From contig NZ_JAIQUM010000003.1 in the NCBI RefSeq assembly GCF_020075705.1, positions 94,547 to 158,546 on the forward strand: a DNA stretch of 64,000 nucleotides, written 5' to 3'. The stretch is from Metabacillus rhizolycopersici (GTDB taxonomy: Bacteria; Bacillota; Bacilli; Bacillales; Bacillaceae). The stretch's first letter is position 1. Every line of letters begins with the position of its first letter. The position numbers were made by a program, and so were the translations under genes. Below the pieces are notes generated by a model that saw nothing but the letters and a program-made list of their open reading frames with translations, did no database searches and was not told the DNA's origin. Shown one piece after another: positions 15,960 to 25,250 of the stretch.

Positions 15960-16009
15960 CCTTTAAATGGATTATTTTATTATTATCGAAGACACTTCTA
16001 TGTTTCGAA

Positions 16010-17251
16010 TTAAAGGTTACGATATAAAGGGAATTTACTTGTTAAGTTTTCAACGCGTTGTTTTGCTTCAGCTAACTTCGCTTGATCTTCGTGATTTTTT
16101 AATGCGAATGCAATGATGCTACCGATCTCATCCATTTCGTCTAAACTAAAGCCACGGCTTGTCACAGCAGCTGTTCCGATACGGATACCACTTGTTACAA
16201 ATGGACTTTCTGTTTCAAATGGAATCGTGTTTTTGTTTACTGTAATACCAACTTCATCTAGGACATGCTCAGCAACTTTTCCTGTTAATTGAAGTGAACG
16301 AACGTCAACTAGTAATAAGTGATTGTCAGTACCACCAGATACAAGCGTCAAGCCCTCTGATTGTAATTTTTCAGCTAAGCGTTTTGCATTGTCAATGATG
16401 TTTTGTGCATATGTTTTAAAGTCGTCTTGAAGTGTTTCACCGAATGACACTGCTTTTGCTGCAATGACATGCATTAGTGGTCCGCCTTGAAGACCAGGGA
16501 AGATCGATTTATCAATTTTCTTTCCAAATTCCTCTTTACATAAAATCATTCCGCCACGTGGTCCGCGAAGTGTTTTATGAGTCGTTGTTGTAACGAAATC
16601 AGCATATGGCACTGGGTTTTCGTGTAAGCCAGCAGCAACTAAACCAGCAATATGAGCCATATCAACCATGAAATAAGCGCCAACTTCATCAGCGATTTCA
16701 CGGAACTTTTTGAAGTCAATTGCTCTTGGATAAGCACTTGCACCAGCAACGATTAGCTTCGGCTTATGTGTTCTTGCTTTTTCTAATACATCGTTATAAT
16801 CGATGAGATGTGTCTTTTCATCAACACCATAGTCAATAAAGTTGTATTGAACACCACTAAAGTTAACAGGGCTACCATGTGTTAAGTGACCGCCGTGTGA
16901 TAAATTCATTCCGAGAACTGTATCACCTTGCTCTAAAATCGTGAAATATACACCCATGTTTGCTTGTGCACCAGAGTGAGGCTGAACGTTAACATATTCT
17001 GCTCCAAAAATCTCCTTCGCACGGTCTCTTGCAATATCCTCTACTACATCCACATGCTCACAGCCACCATAATAACGACGACCAGGGTAACCTTCAGCAT
17101 ATTTATTCGTAAGAACTGAACCTTGCGCTTCCATTACAGCTTCACTTACAAAGTTCTCAGAAGCGATTAATTCAATTTTTGTTTCTTGGCGAGTACGTTC
17201 ATTTTGAATAGCTTCAAAAATTTTTGCGTCTTGTTGTGGTAAATGTTTCAT
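16010..17251 (-). CDS. glyA: Serine hydroxymethyltransferase
   Basis: A PLP enzyme converting serine and tetrahydrofolate to glycine and methylene-tetrahydrofolate, the main source of one-carbon units. It is 413 aa. The PLP-lysine segment [14 protein letters not shown] and the folate-site region [15 protein letters not shown] are present. AGGGAGA lies ten bases before the ATG. It is monocistronic, with its own promoter, PurR-like boxes and terminator. Confidence 0.98.
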   Translation of the reverse strand: MKHLPQQDAKIFEAIQNERTRQETKIELIASENFVSEAVMEAQGSVLTNKYAEGYPGRRYYGGCEHVDVVEDIARDRAKEIFGAEYVNVQPHSGAQANMGVYFTILEQGDTVLGMNLSHGGHLTHGSPVNFSGVQYNFIDYGVDEKTHLIDYNDVLEKARTHKPKLIVAGASAYPRAIDFKKFREIADEVGAYFMVDMAHIAGLVAAGLHENPVPYADFVTTTTHKTLRGPRGGMILCKEEFGKKIDKSIFPGLQGGPLMHVIAAKAVSFGETLQDDFKTYAQNIIDNAKRLAEKLQSEGLTLVSGGTDNHLLLVDVRSLQLTGKVAEHVLDEVGITVNKNTIPFETESPFVTSGIRIGTAAVTSRGFSLDEMDEIGSIIAFALKNHEDQAKLAEAKQRVENLTSKFPLYRNL

Positions 17252-17331
17252 TTAGTTGAAATCTCCCTTCATTCAAAACCGATAGTTAGTATTTACATTA
17301 CAAAGCTTTTTCATCGTCTAGTTTCCCCTAT

Positions 17332-17360
17332 ATTGTACACGTATACTACCCGGATTGTAA
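17332..17360 (-). promoter_or_regulatory. Promoter of glyA
   Basis: TTACAA (17355-17360), a 17-base spacer and TACAAT (17332-17337) on the minus strand. Confidence 0.65.
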
Positions 17361-17421
17361 TAGATTTTCTGAAAAATTTTTCGGTTCCCCAACTTATTTC
17401 CCCAATATGTCGGTGTAAATG

Positions 17422-17455
17422 CGAATATTTTAAGATTAAATCGACAAAATGTTCG
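17422..17455 (-). promoter_or_regulatory. Pair of PurR-type boxes upstream of glyA
   Basis: CGAACATT (minus strand, 17448-17455) and an inverted AATATTCG (17422-17429) are separated by 18 bases. Two inverted CGAA-cored boxes about 16-17 bases apart are the known PurR operator layout, and glyA belongs to the PurR regulon in B. subtilis. They lie about 60 bases upstream of the -35. Confidence 0.55.
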
Positions 17456-17604
17456 TTTATTTATTTTAAGGATTTAATCATGTCTATACTTTTCTACTTT
17501 AACCTTTAAGAAAATTATTAAACCTATTGTCGTTACTTTTTCTCTTAAAGTCAACCGTAAATAATAGAATATTTTGTATTTTTTATTTAAGTTTATATTA
17601 TTTG

Positions 17605-17790
17605 ATTGAATTTGTCTGGAGTATGGTTCAATTCTTTGGATGAGTAGTTCGGTCATTTGTATGGGTGGCTCTTTTCTTTGAACTTGAGAGTAGAATTCTG
17701 AGCTTGGTTCAATTTTGATGGGATAGGGTTCAATTATCGGGAAAAGCGGTTTAATCCCTAGAAAGTGAGGACCCTTTTCTAGGGATTGAA
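17605..17790 (-). repeat. R4 degenerate 21-bp array, locus 1
   Basis: GGTTC-like cores recur at 17626, 17647, 17668, (about 17687), 17707, 17728, 17749 and 17770, that is, every 21 bases. On the minus strand a unit reads like ttcccgataattgaaccc. The shared core TTCCCRATAATTG links it to the arrays at 26 kb and 36 kb. A 106-codon open frame spans it but has no ribosome binding site and seems an accident of the period. Confidence 0.65.
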
Positions 17791-17821
17791 CCATTTAGTT
17801 ACCTATTTTTGCCCACTAAAA

Positions 17822-17851
17822 AAGAACCAACCATTCCTAGTTGATTCTTTC
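17822..17851 (-). terminator. ywlG terminator
   Basis: AAAGAACCAAC (17822-17832) pairs with GTTGATTCTTT (17841-17851) with one wobble. TTTTTTAG follows on the minus strand. Confidence 0.8.
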
Positions 17852-17855
17852 CGTT

Positions 17856-18428
17856 TTAATGACATGCATTGTTTTCTGTTGTTGCTTCGTAAACGGCTCT
17901 TGTGCCACCGATTAATTTTGGGCGTGTTTTGGCCATTGTGATGTGAGCTCCACCTATTTGCTTGATTTTACTACGCAATGGTACTGCTACGTGTTTTAGG
18001 TGCATGCCGATAAATGTATCGCCAATGTCGATTCCTGAATCCGCTTTTATAAATTCAACGACGGTTGGATGTTCCATGTGTTGATGTGCATAGGTAGCCA
18101 TAGCGCCACCAGCCTGTCTTACTGGAATGACAGTCACTTCCTCAAATCCTTTTGCCTTTGCTACTTCCTTTTCGACAACTAGTGCACGATTTAAATGTTC
18201 GCAGCATTGAAAGGCAAGATGGGCACCGGTTGTGCTCGTAAGTTCTAATAGCGTGTGAAAGATCATCTTCGCTACGTCTTCTGAACCTGCCGTCCCGATT
18301 TTTTCACCAATTACTTCACTTGTACTACAACCAATTACAATGAGATCGCCATTTTCAATGTCCGCTTGTGTTTGAAAGTCATCAAGCAGAGTTTGGAGAT
18401 CTTGTTGCCATTTTTCAAGATTCGTCAT
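17856..18428 (-). CDS. ywlG: YwlG family protein (UPF0340, DUF436)
   Basis: A 190-aa cytoplasmic protein of the conserved YwlG/UPF0340 family. Its role is unknown to me. Notable stretches are [17 protein letters not shown] near residue 33, [16 protein letters not shown] with two adjacent cysteines, and [15 protein letters not shown]. It is 19 bp downstream of rpiB and probably in one transcript with it. The ATG at 18428 follows AAGGAAG. Confidence 0.85.
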   Translation of the reverse strand: MTNLEKWQQDLQTLLDDFQTQADIENGDLIVIGCSTSEVIGEKIGTAGSEDVAKMIFHTLLELTSTTGAHLAFQCCEHLNRALVVEKEVAKAKGFEEVTVIPVRQAGGAMATYAHQHMEHPTVVEFIKADSGIDIGDTFIGMHLKHVAVPLRSKIKQIGGAHITMAKTRPKLIGGTRAVYEATTENNACH

Positions 18429-18447
18429 TGATTATACGACTTCCTTT

Positions 18448-18894
18448 TTAAAGATGATTTTTTTCATATTCACCGATTTTTCCTACTCGATTCGCGTGGC
18501 GTCCACCTAAATAGTCTGTTGTGAGCCAGATTTTCGCAATTTCTCTAGCAAGTCCCGGACCAATTACACGTTCTCCCATTGCTAATACATTGCTATCATT
18601 ATGCTCGCGCGTTGCTTGGGCACTAAACATATCATGAACAAGTGCACAGCGAATGCCTTTAACCTTATTTGCTGCTATGCTCATGCCAATACCTGTCCCA
18701 CAAATTAGGATTCCGCGATCAAACTCACCATTCGCGACCCTTTCTGCTACTGGTAGTGCATAGTCTGGATAGTCTACAGATGTCTCACAATTGCAGCCCA
18801 TGTCCTCAAATTCAATATTTAACTCTTTTAATAACGCAATAATTTCTCTATGAATATTTATCCCGCCGTGATCTGATGCAACTGCTACTTTCAT
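18448..18894 (-). CDS. rpiB: Ribose-5-phosphate isomerase B
   Basis: It interconverts ribose 5-phosphate and ribulose 5-phosphate. It is 148 aa. The start MKVAVASDHGGINIH and the catalytic-cysteine region GILICGTGIGMSIAANKVKGIRCAL are typical of the RpiB/LacA/LacB family. AGGAGGG precedes the ATG. It is the first of an rpiB-ywlG pair. Confidence 0.95.
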   Translation of the reverse strand: MKVAVASDHGGINIHREIIALLKELNIEFEDMGCNCETSVDYPDYALPVAERVANGEFDRGILICGTGIGMSIAANKVKGIRCALVHDMFSAQATREHNDSNVLAMGERVIGPGLAREIAKIWLTTDYLGGRHANRVGKIGEYEKNHL

Positions 18895-18948
18895 AATACC
18901 CTCCTAAAGGTTTGATTTGAAACTACTTTGTTTCCTCTATTCTATCGC

Positions 18949-19092
18949 TTATATAACAAAACGAGCAATTGTTTTCCTTAGTTCTTCCGCACTTTGAGCT
19001 AATTTATGACCTAATTCATTTATTGCTGATGCGACTTCTTGTGAGCCAGCTGATGTTTCCTCAAGCATTCTCGCTGATGCTTGTCCATTCGC
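18949..19092 (-). pseudogene. C-terminal remnant of a methyl-accepting chemotaxis protein
   Basis: The minus strand between rpiB and ywlE encodes 47 residues, ARMLEETSAGSQEVASAINE followed by LGHKLAQSAEELRKTIARF, then a stop. This matches the extreme C-terminus of chemoreceptors: the helical tail after the signalling tip. An in-frame TAA at 19093-19095 closes the frame upstream, and no other receptor sequence or start signal remains. It looks like the leftover of a deleted MCP gene once lying between ywlE and rpiB. Confidence 0.75.
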
Positions 19093-19102
19093 TTAGAAAC
19101 AA

Positions 19103-19552
19103 TTAGATTTCAAGTTTTTTTATGAGTCTGTTGATGAATTCTTCTAGGTCAGATAGCGTTTGACGATACATCGGCAATGTGCCTCCAAACGGATCAATAA
19201 TATCTCTTTTCTCCTTGTCATCTTCAGCGACATATTCAGCAAGTGTATAGCTTTTGCGACCTGCATGTGGATATAGTTCAATGACTGTTTGCTTATGATT
19301 ATTCGTCATCGTTAAAATAATGGTCGCCCATTCAACTAGCTCTTCACTTAAGCTAGAGGATTGATGACTACATTGTATTCCTTTTTCACTTAATGCCTCA
19401 ACTGCATGATTCGATGCAAGACTTCCACCGATCGCAAAAACTCCAGCGGACCTCACTTCAATTTGATTCGTGTTTTTCTTATGCTTTAGCAGTGCTTCTG
19501 CCATAGGACTTCGACATGTGTTCCCCGTACATACGAATAGGACATTAGTCAT
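19103..19552 (-). CDS. ywlE: Protein-arginine phosphatase YwlE (low-molecular-weight phosphatase family)
   Basis: It removes phosphate from phospho-arginine residues made by McsB. It is 149 aa. The P-loop VCTGNTCRSPMAEALL has the nucleophile C8, and the Thr in GNTCR (T12) is the residue that marks arginine specificity. The general-acid segment IIDPFGG is near the C-terminus. It lies between mntP and rpiB, as in B. subtilis apart from the MCP remnant downstream. Confidence 0.93.
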   Translation of the reverse strand: MTNVLFVCTGNTCRSPMAEALLKHKKNTNQIEVRSAGVFAIGGSLASNHAVEALSEKGIQCSHQSSSLSEELVEWATIILTMTNNHKQTVIELYPHAGRKSYTLAEYVAEDDKEKRDIIDPFGGTLPMYRQTLSDLEEFINRLIKKLEI

Positions 19553-19700
19553 GTTACACCACTCCTTTCTTTCATTATAATTGAAAATTTATTCATAAAG
19601 TAGTCGGTATTGTTGAATAATTATGAACTATTGACAATTGAACTACCCCTCCTTAACACCCTTTCCGGTTGTTTGAAGAAGAGGTATTCTCGCCTAAAAT

Positions 19701-19736
19701 GATAAAGCAGACCAAGACTTTATGGCCTGCTTTATC
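19701..19736 (-). terminator. mntP terminator
   Basis: GATAAAGCAG (19701-19710) and CTGCTTTATC (19727-19736) form a stem extended by CC/GG, 24 bases past the mntP stop. Confidence 0.8.
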
Positions 19737-19760
19737 ACCTTCTATGTACCTTCCTCTTGC

Positions 19761-20321
19761 TTAGAAGGGGAAAATTAATTTTACACCGAACGCTAATAAA
19801 ATACTTCCACCAAGCGCTTCACTATATGAGCCTAACCACGTTTGCACTCGCTTGCCGACCAGCAATCCACACCAGGTTAAGATCATGCTGACGATTCCGA
19901 AAATGAGAACAGTCAGAAATGTTTTTGCACCATAAATGCCTAAGCTTAATCCGACAGAGAAGCTATCTAAGCTTACACTAAGAGCAAAAACGATTAAACC
20001 CATTCCGACTGGCGTAATCAATGGCTTTTCATCTTTACTAAATGAAGAAAGGACCATTTGTACACCTAATAAAATGAGTAGTCCTCCACCTAAAAGCGTT
20101 GCAATCGTCCCAAACTTATCACTTAATACTCTCCCAATCAACATACCGACTAGCGGCATCCATATATGAAAAACACCGATTGTTACACCAATGTAAAATA
20201 TTTGCTTGAATTTTAATCTTATTAACCCCATACCTAGTCCAACAGAAAATGCATCCATTCCTAATGCCAATGCCATAATGATTAATGCAAGAAGCTCCCC
20301 TATCATCGTTTCTATATTCAT
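19761..20321 (-). CDS. mntP: Manganese efflux pump MntP
   Basis: A six-helix inner-membrane exporter of Mn2+, 186 aa. The two family repeats each carry an Asp in a [12 protein letters not shown] / [13 protein letters not shown] motif (near residues 22 and 118). GGAGGAG is four to seven bases before the ATG. No yybP-type manganese riboswitch is visible in the 98-bp upstream gap. Confidence 0.93.
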   Translation of the reverse strand: MNIETMIGELLALIIMALALGMDAFSVGLGMGLIRLKFKQIFYIGVTIGVFHIWMPLVGMLIGRVLSDKFGTIATLLGGGLLILLGVQMVLSSFSKDEKPLITPVGMGLIVFALSVSLDSFSVGLSLGIYGAKTFLTVLIFGIVSMILTWCGLLVGKRVQTWLGSYSEALGGSILLAFGVKLIFPF

Positions 20322-20419
20322 GATTCTCCTCCTCGGACACGCCTTCTAAACTAACTTTATGCGCGCTCGATTTGGATTAGAACAGATACGAAGCTTGATT
20401 AAAACATCACAGCTCTAGC

Positions 20420-21469
20420 TCAATTCCCCTCCACAATAACCTGATTTCCAGCTGCTTTGAGTAGGCGATTCATAATCGCTTCACCAACACCAACCTGTGG
20501 AAAACTTTCACTTAGGATCAGATCGACATCTGATTCATCAAATTTTCTTAATACATCATAAAGTTGTGCAGCAACCGTCTGCAAATCCGCTCGGCTTCCA
20601 CAGGCTATCACCTTATGCGCATGGAGCTGTGCGACATTTTCAAACGTTGTGAGCACACCGACCTTTTTTCCTTCCCTTTGATGCTGCTCAATAAGCTTTT
20701 GTAAAAAGTTGATAGTCCCATCAACGATGACAACAGGTGCATTCGGAGCATAATGTGTGTATTTCATTCCTGGAGCTTTAGGGGCATGCCCCTCTTCGAT
20801 CAACGCTTGGTCGATCGTCACTTCTCCGATTACAGCTTCTAACTGTCCTTTCGTTACACCACCAGGACGCAGAATCGTTGGAACAGCTGATGTGCAATCT
20901 AGTACGGTTGATTCTACACCGACACCGGTAGCGCCACCATCTAAAATACCACTAATTTTCCCGTGCAAATCATGGTATACATGTGAGGCATGAGTAGGAC
21001 TAGGCTTCCCCGACTTATTCGCACTCGGTGCAGCAACTGGTACATCTGCTTCTCGTATCAGAGCGAGTGCGAGTGGGTGATCCGGCATCCTAACACCAAC
21101 GGTATCAAGCCCTGCTGTCACAAGTGTGGATAACTCATCGCCTTTTTTCGGTAAAATAAGTGTCAAAGGACCTGGCCAAAATTCGCTTATTAATTTGTAG
21201 GCATACTCCGGAACATCCTTCACAATCTTATCCAGCGTGCTAACTGAAGCGATGTGGACAATGAGTGGATTATCACTCGGTCTTCCTTTTGCCTCATATA
21301 TTTTTTGAACCGCCTCATCTGAACAAGCATTCGCTCCAAGGCCGTAAACTGTTTCTGTAGGAAAAGCAACGACTTCGTTTTCCCTTAATAAATTCGCTGC
21401 CTGTGTAAAGTGTGAATAACTAGTGGATAAATCAGTTAAATCATCCACAGTCCAAAGCTTTGTGTCCAT
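20420..21469 (-). CDS. ywlC: L-threonylcarbamoyladenylate synthase (Sua5/YwlC type)
   Basis: It makes threonylcarbamoyl-AMP for the t6A modification of ANN-decoding tRNAs. The 349-aa protein has an N-terminal YrdC domain (AFPTETVYGLGANACSDEAV, near residue 36) and a C-terminal Sua5 domain. The linker RPGGVTKGQLE and the motif PGMKYTHYAPNAPV are characteristic. It is upstream of mntP, with a DnaA-box cluster on its upstream side. Confidence 0.94.
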   Translation of the reverse strand: MDTKLWTVDDLTDLSTSYSHFTQAANLLRENEVVAFPTETVYGLGANACSDEAVQKIYEAKGRPSDNPLIVHIASVSTLDKIVKDVPEYAYKLISEFWPGPLTLILPKKGDELSTLVTAGLDTVGVRMPDHPLALALIREADVPVAAPSANKSGKPSPTHASHVYHDLHGKISGILDGGATGVGVESTVLDCTSAVPTILRPGGVTKGQLEAVIGEVTIDQALIEEGHAPKAPGMKYTHYAPNAPVVIVDGTINFLQKLIEQHQREGKKVGVLTTFENVAQLHAHKVIACGSRADLQTVAAQLYDVLRKFDESDVDLILSESFPQVGVGEAIMNRLLKAAGNQVIVEGN

Positions 21470-21572
21470 TTGTCTTAACTCCCTTGTTTACCGTTCATTT
21501 CTACTGTAATTCTTACCTTAAGTAGATGTTTACTTAAGAAAATATATAAGATTGCGCCCAATTAAACAAGTC

Positions 21573-21633
21573 TTATCCACAATTTGTGGATAAGACTGTG
21601 GTTTTTGTGGATAACATTATGTACATATCCACA
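21573..21633. promoter_or_regulatory. Cluster of DnaA-box-like sites between ywlC and ywlB
   Basis: Perfect TTATCCACA boxes lie at 21573-21581 (plus), 21585-21593 and 21606-21614 (both minus). ATATCCACA, one mismatch, is at 21625-21633. Two further one-mismatch boxes lie at the start of ywlC (near 21421 and 21440). The first two form a perfect 12-bp inverted repeat (21570-21581 / 21585-21596), which could also act as the ywlB terminator. To my recollection, the ywlC-ywlB gap is one of the stable DnaA-binding sites mapped in B. subtilis. Confidence 0.7.
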
Positions 21634-22077
21634 TTATGAAGACTTTGCCATGATCTTTGCATCTGTCTTTTCTAGAGAGACCCGCATATGCTCCAACGTT
21701 AACAAATGTTCGGGAATCGAGGCCCGAGCAATCTCTTTAAAGCCCATTAATGTGAGGAACTGCACAGACGCTTCTTTATTTGTAACCAAAAATAGCTGTT
21801 TCATTCCTTTTTGCTCTGCTACTGTTTGAATACTTTGAAAAAGCGTTAAAATATGTGCCTGTTTTAGCTTGTCCGACACGACGAGTGACCGCAATAAACC
21901 ATGCTCATCCATCGGCTCGATACCTATACAAGCGACAACCTCATGCTCACCATTTTCCATGATGACAAAATAATCTATAAGATCTTCAAAGCCTTCTGAA
22001 TTGACCCCAGCTTTTTCAACAAAGGCGGTTAGTTTACTGAGATCTTTACTTTCCGCTACTTTTAATTGATAAAACAT
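21634..22077 (-). CDS. ywlB: GNAT-family acetyltransferase, YwlB-like
   Basis: A 147-aa protein with the GNAT core: the acetyl-CoA-binding strand and loop GLLRSLVVSDKLKQAHILTLF (near residue 72) and the later LFLVTNKEASVQFLTLMGFKEI segment. The substrate is unknown. It sits in the ywlB position, followed directly by the DnaA-box cluster. Confidence 0.75.
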   Translation of the reverse strand: MFYQLKVAESKDLSKLTAFVEKAGVNSEGFEDLIDYFVIMENGEHEVVACIGIEPMDEHGLLRSLVVSDKLKQAHILTLFQSIQTVAEQKGMKQLFLVTNKEASVQFLTLMGFKEIARASIPEHLLTLEHMRVSLEKTDAKIMAKSS

Positions 22078-22162
22078 GCTCTCACCCCATTTATTTTTCC
22101 TACTTCAACACTATGAGGTGAAAACTAGTTTTATGCGTCATTGTTGTGGGACTGTCCCCACT

Positions 22163-22822
22163 TTACGAAAACAACCCTTGGAACCAGTCTACTAAAAAGA
22201 ATTTTACTTCTACTTCTTCTTTTTCTTCCTCTTCATCAATCACAAGTGAGGAAAGCTTTTCATTTGTTTTCTCACTGTCATTCATTGTTCCATCTTCAGG
22301 ATTTTCCTCTGCCTGTACAGCAACACTATTTGAGAAATCGAGGAAACACAGCGGTGGGAATAAGACGCACCACCAATTGGCACCCTTTGCTTCACCAAGA
22401 CTGATTAAAATCGCCTCATAATTACCAGCTGGGTAAATGAAATCACCGTAAAGCTTTGTTGGAAAGCTTACATTCCCAAAATTAACGGAGTAGGTTTGCG
22501 GTTTATTTTCTCTCTCTAAAACCGTTTCAACAATTTTTTCGATGTCAGCAAGTCTTGATTGAATTAATTGTCTTGCCTCCTCAACTGAAGTTAACTCTGC
22601 AACCCATTCGGTAATTTCTTTGTTTACTTCATCCCGAACCATTCTTTTCAGCTCTTGATCTTCCTCAGAATCACTATTAGCCAAAATTCGTAATCGAATA
22701 GCTTCATCTGGAATCATCACTTGCTCCTGTGCACTCGCATCCACCGGTTCCTTATAAACACTAGCAATAGCTCCTACCAATAATAAGAATATATATATAA
22801 TTGCGATTAATTGTTTTTTCAT
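22163..22822 (-). CDS. spoIIR: Stage II sporulation protein R (SpoIIR)
   Basis: The forespore-secreted signal that activates the SpoIIGA protease and so pro-sigma-E processing in the mother cell. It is 219 aa with a signal or anchor at residues about 6-24. The family core IRLRILANSDSEEDQELKRMVRD is followed by the C-terminal ANWWCVLFPPLCFLD motif. A short GTGGGG/TCCCAC-type hairpin lies just after the stop (22146-22157). It is downstream of prmC, as in B. subtilis. Confidence 0.93.
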   Translation of the reverse strand: MKKQLIAIIYIFLLLVGAIASVYKEPVDASAQEQVMIPDEAIRLRILANSDSEEDQELKRMVRDEVNKEITEWVAELTSVEEARQLIQSRLADIEKIVETVLERENKPQTYSVNFGNVSFPTKLYGDFIYPAGNYEAILISLGEAKGANWWCVLFPPLCFLDFSNSVAVQAEENPEDGTMNDSEKTNEKLSSLVIDEEEEKEEVEVKFFLVDWFQGLFS

Positions 22823-22870
22823 TATCTCACGCCTCCCTTGGTAGACATTATGGTCAGCGTGAGAGATTCT

Positions 22871-22897
22871 TAAACTATCTTTTTAAAAAATAGTTTA
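22871..22897. terminator. Hairpin between prmC and spoIIR
   Basis: TAAACTAT (22871-22878) and ATAGTTTA (22890-22897) form a stem. It would separate prmC from the sporulation-controlled spoIIR, though the T run on the minus strand is poor. Confidence 0.45.
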
Positions 22898-22918
22898 GTA
22901 TTTTTTGTGGTGCTTGTT

Positions 22919-23794
22919 TTAGCGAGGACTATCCCCTACCAACGCATACACCATTCGATCTTTCCCGTTTATATCAAATACAATTTCAACCTTTGCGAGG
23001 GGTAGTGCCTGTTCAAGTAAGCTTTTCACATCTTGACCTTGACCTGCACCAATTTCAAAAGCAATCAATGCAGTCGGGTTTAATAAAGCCTGCATATCAT
23101 GAATGAGCCTTCTATAGAAATCTAACCCGTCTTTTCCTCCCGCTAACGCTCGCATCGGCTCATGATCTTTTACGACCGGCGAGAGTGTTTCAATTTCCTC
23201 ATCAGGGATATAGGGTGGGTTCGAGACTAAAATATCAATTTTCTTCATTTCGGAATCCATTGCAATTGGCGCAAGGAGATCACCGTGTAGCCACCTAACT
23301 CGTGCTCCTAATTCTTCGCCATTCTGTTTGGCAATTCGGAGAGATTCCTCTGCAATATCAATTGCTGCGACATCGAACCTTGAGTTTTCCAATGCGAGTG
23401 TAATCGCAATTGCGCCACTCCCTGTTCCAACGTCTACTACTTGTAGCTTTTCACTTCCATGAAAGTGATGAACAGTTCGCTGTAAGATTCCTTCGACTAA
23501 TTCTTCCGTTTCAGGGCGTGGAATGAGTACTTCTTCATTCACGTTGAATTTTCTACCATAAAACTCTTCATAGCCAATTAGGTATTGAACAGGAATCCCT
23601 TCCGCATGTTTTAAGACATGAGACTTAAATGCTTGCTGTTGCTCATCTGAGAGGACCAATCTCAAATTTGAAAGCAATGTTGCTCTTCCCATCTTTAGGT
23701 GGTGACGCAACAAAAGCTCTCCAGCATTTTCATCCCTACCTGCTTCTCTTAAAAAAGAAGAAGCCCAGTTGAGGGCTTCGTAGACATGTTTCAT
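22919..23794 (-). CDS. prmC: Release factor glutamine methyltransferase PrmC
   Basis: It methylates the GGQ glutamine of the release factor encoded just upstream. It is 291 aa. An N-terminal helical domain is followed by a SAM-binding fold (VVDVGTGSGAIAITLAL, near residue 115) and the substrate motif SNPPYIPDEEIE (near residue 190). It starts five bases after the prfA stop, which implies co-transcription. Confidence 0.96.
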   Translation of the reverse strand: MKHVYEALNWASSFLREAGRDENAGELLLRHHLKMGRATLLSNLRLVLSDEQQQAFKSHVLKHAEGIPVQYLIGYEEFYGRKFNVNEEVLIPRPETEELVEGILQRTVHHFHGSEKLQVVDVGTGSGAIAITLALENSRFDVAAIDIAEESLRIAKQNGEELGARVRWLHGDLLAPIAMDSEMKKIDILVSNPPYIPDEEIETLSPVVKDHEPMRALAGGKDGLDFYRRLIHDMQALLNPTALIAFEIGAGQGQDVKSLLEQALPLAKVEIVFDINGKDRMVYALVGDSPR

Positions 23795-23799
23795 TTGTT

Positions 23800-24870
23800 T
23801 TATTCTTCCGCTGCTTGAAGTCGGCTTGATTGATCTTCAACGATTAGTGTTTCAATCACTTCATCAAGCTTTCCTTCGAGAATTTGATCGAGCTTTTGAA
23901 TTGTTAATCCAATTCTATGGTCCGTTACTCGGTTTTGCGGGAAGTTATATGTTCGGATACGCTCTGAACGGTCACCTGTACCAACTGCAAGCTTACGGTT
24001 TTGATCATACTCAGCCTGTACTTCGCGTTGGAACTTATCATATACACGTGCACGTAATACTTTCATCGCTTTGTCTTTGTTTTTTATTTGAGATTTTTCA
24101 TCCTGACAAGAAACAACTGTTCCTGTAGGTAAATGCGTTAACCGTACAGCTGACATTGTCGTGTTAACACTTTGTCCTCCTGGACCACTTGATGCAAAGG
24201 TATCTACACGGATATCCTTGTCATGAATTTCTACCTCTACCTCTTCAGCCTCAGGTAAAACAGCGACTGTTGCAGTAGACGTATGAATACGACCACCTGA
24301 TTCTGTTTCAGGAACACGTTGTACACGATGTGCACCATTTTCAAATTTTAATTTTGAATATGCCCCTCTACCATTGATCATAAAGATGATTTCTTTATAA
24401 CCACCAGAACCTGTAACGTTCGCTTCCATCACTTCTGTTTTCCAACCTTGCGCCTCGGCAAAACGGCTATACATACGGTATAAATCAGATGCGAATAAAG
24501 CAGCCTCATCTCCACCAGCAGCTCCACGGATTTCCACAATAACGTTTTTATCATCGTTCGGGTCTTTTGGTACAAGGAGAATTTTAAGACGTCCAGTTAA
24601 TTCTTCTTCACGGTCCTCTAATTCAGAAAGCTCTTCCTTAGCCATTTCACGCATATCAGCATCAAGCTTCTCGTCAAGCAATGACTTTGTATCAGAAATT
24701 TGCCCGCGAACTTCTTTATATTCACGATATACTTCAACTGTTTCTTGTAAATCAGATTGTTCTTTTGAATATTCACGCAGCTTTTTCGTATCACTAATAA
24801 TATCAGGATCCATCAAAAGCTGATTTAATTTTTCATAACGGTCTTCTACCGATTGTAGACGATCTAACAC
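23800..24870 (-). CDS. prfA: Peptide chain release factor 1
   Basis: It recognises UAA and UAG and triggers peptide release. It is 356 aa. The GGQ loop is in [20 protein letters not shown]. The codon-recognition region and the C-terminal signature [20 protein letters not shown] are present. The start is GTG at 24870 with GAGGTG upstream. Confidence 0.97.
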   Translation of the reverse strand: MLDRLQSVEDRYEKLNQLLMDPDIISDTKKLREYSKEQSDLQETVEVYREYKEVRGQISDTKSLLDEKLDADMREMAKEELSELEDREEELTGRLKILLVPKDPNDDKNVIVEIRGAAGGDEAALFASDLYRMYSRFAEAQGWKTEVMEANVTGSGGYKEIIFMINGRGAYSKLKFENGAHRVQRVPETESGGRIHTSTATVAVLPEAEEVEVEIHDKDIRVDTFASSGPGGQSVNTTMSAVRLTHLPTGTVVSCQDEKSQIKNKDKAMKVLRARVYDKFQREVQAEYDQNRKLAVGTGDRSERIRTYNFPQNRVTDHRIGLTIQKLDQILEGKLDEVIETLIVEDQSSRLQAAEE

Positions 24871-25250
24871 ACTCGTTCACCTCAATTTTCCTGCATAACA
24901 GTATAATTATAGTATAGGTCACGGAAGCCGTCAAAAGCAAATTGACAAAGTTTAGCTTATTATTCCGCTATGTTGGTTATTTTAGACTTCCGATTAATGG
25001 AGGAGCTTATTTTCTTGACGTTTAACTGCCTGGATGAAGGCGGATTATGATTTTTCACTCTATGAGTCCGAATCAAGTATCGACAAAGCAATTTTGTAAT
25101 ATGTAAAACCCCCACTTTCTTTGCCGAATCAAAACTTGTTTTGTCTAACGTGAAGGTATCTAGAATCCAGTGGTCGAAAAGGTACAAATGAAGTCTACAA
25201 GTCGGTCTGCTTCTGGAATTTTCTAAATCACGAATAGGAGGAGATAAGAT
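24871..25250. other. Divergent promoter region between prfA and racA
   Basis: About 380 bp without a supported gene. It must hold the promoters of prfA (minus) and racA (plus). A sequence resembling a Spo0A box, ggtcgaaaa, occurs near 25170, and its inverse tcgacaaag near 25080. racA is Spo0A-controlled in B. subtilis, so these are candidates only. AGGAGGAGAT directly precedes racA. Confidence 0.4.

Noticed and set aside
17474..17794. A 106-codon minus-strand frame downstream of ywlG
   Set aside because: It is the translation of the 21-bp R4 array, with no ribosome binding site.
24960..25187. A 75-codon minus-strand frame between prfA and racA
   Set aside because: No ribosome binding site, unlikely composition, and it occupies the divergent promoter region.
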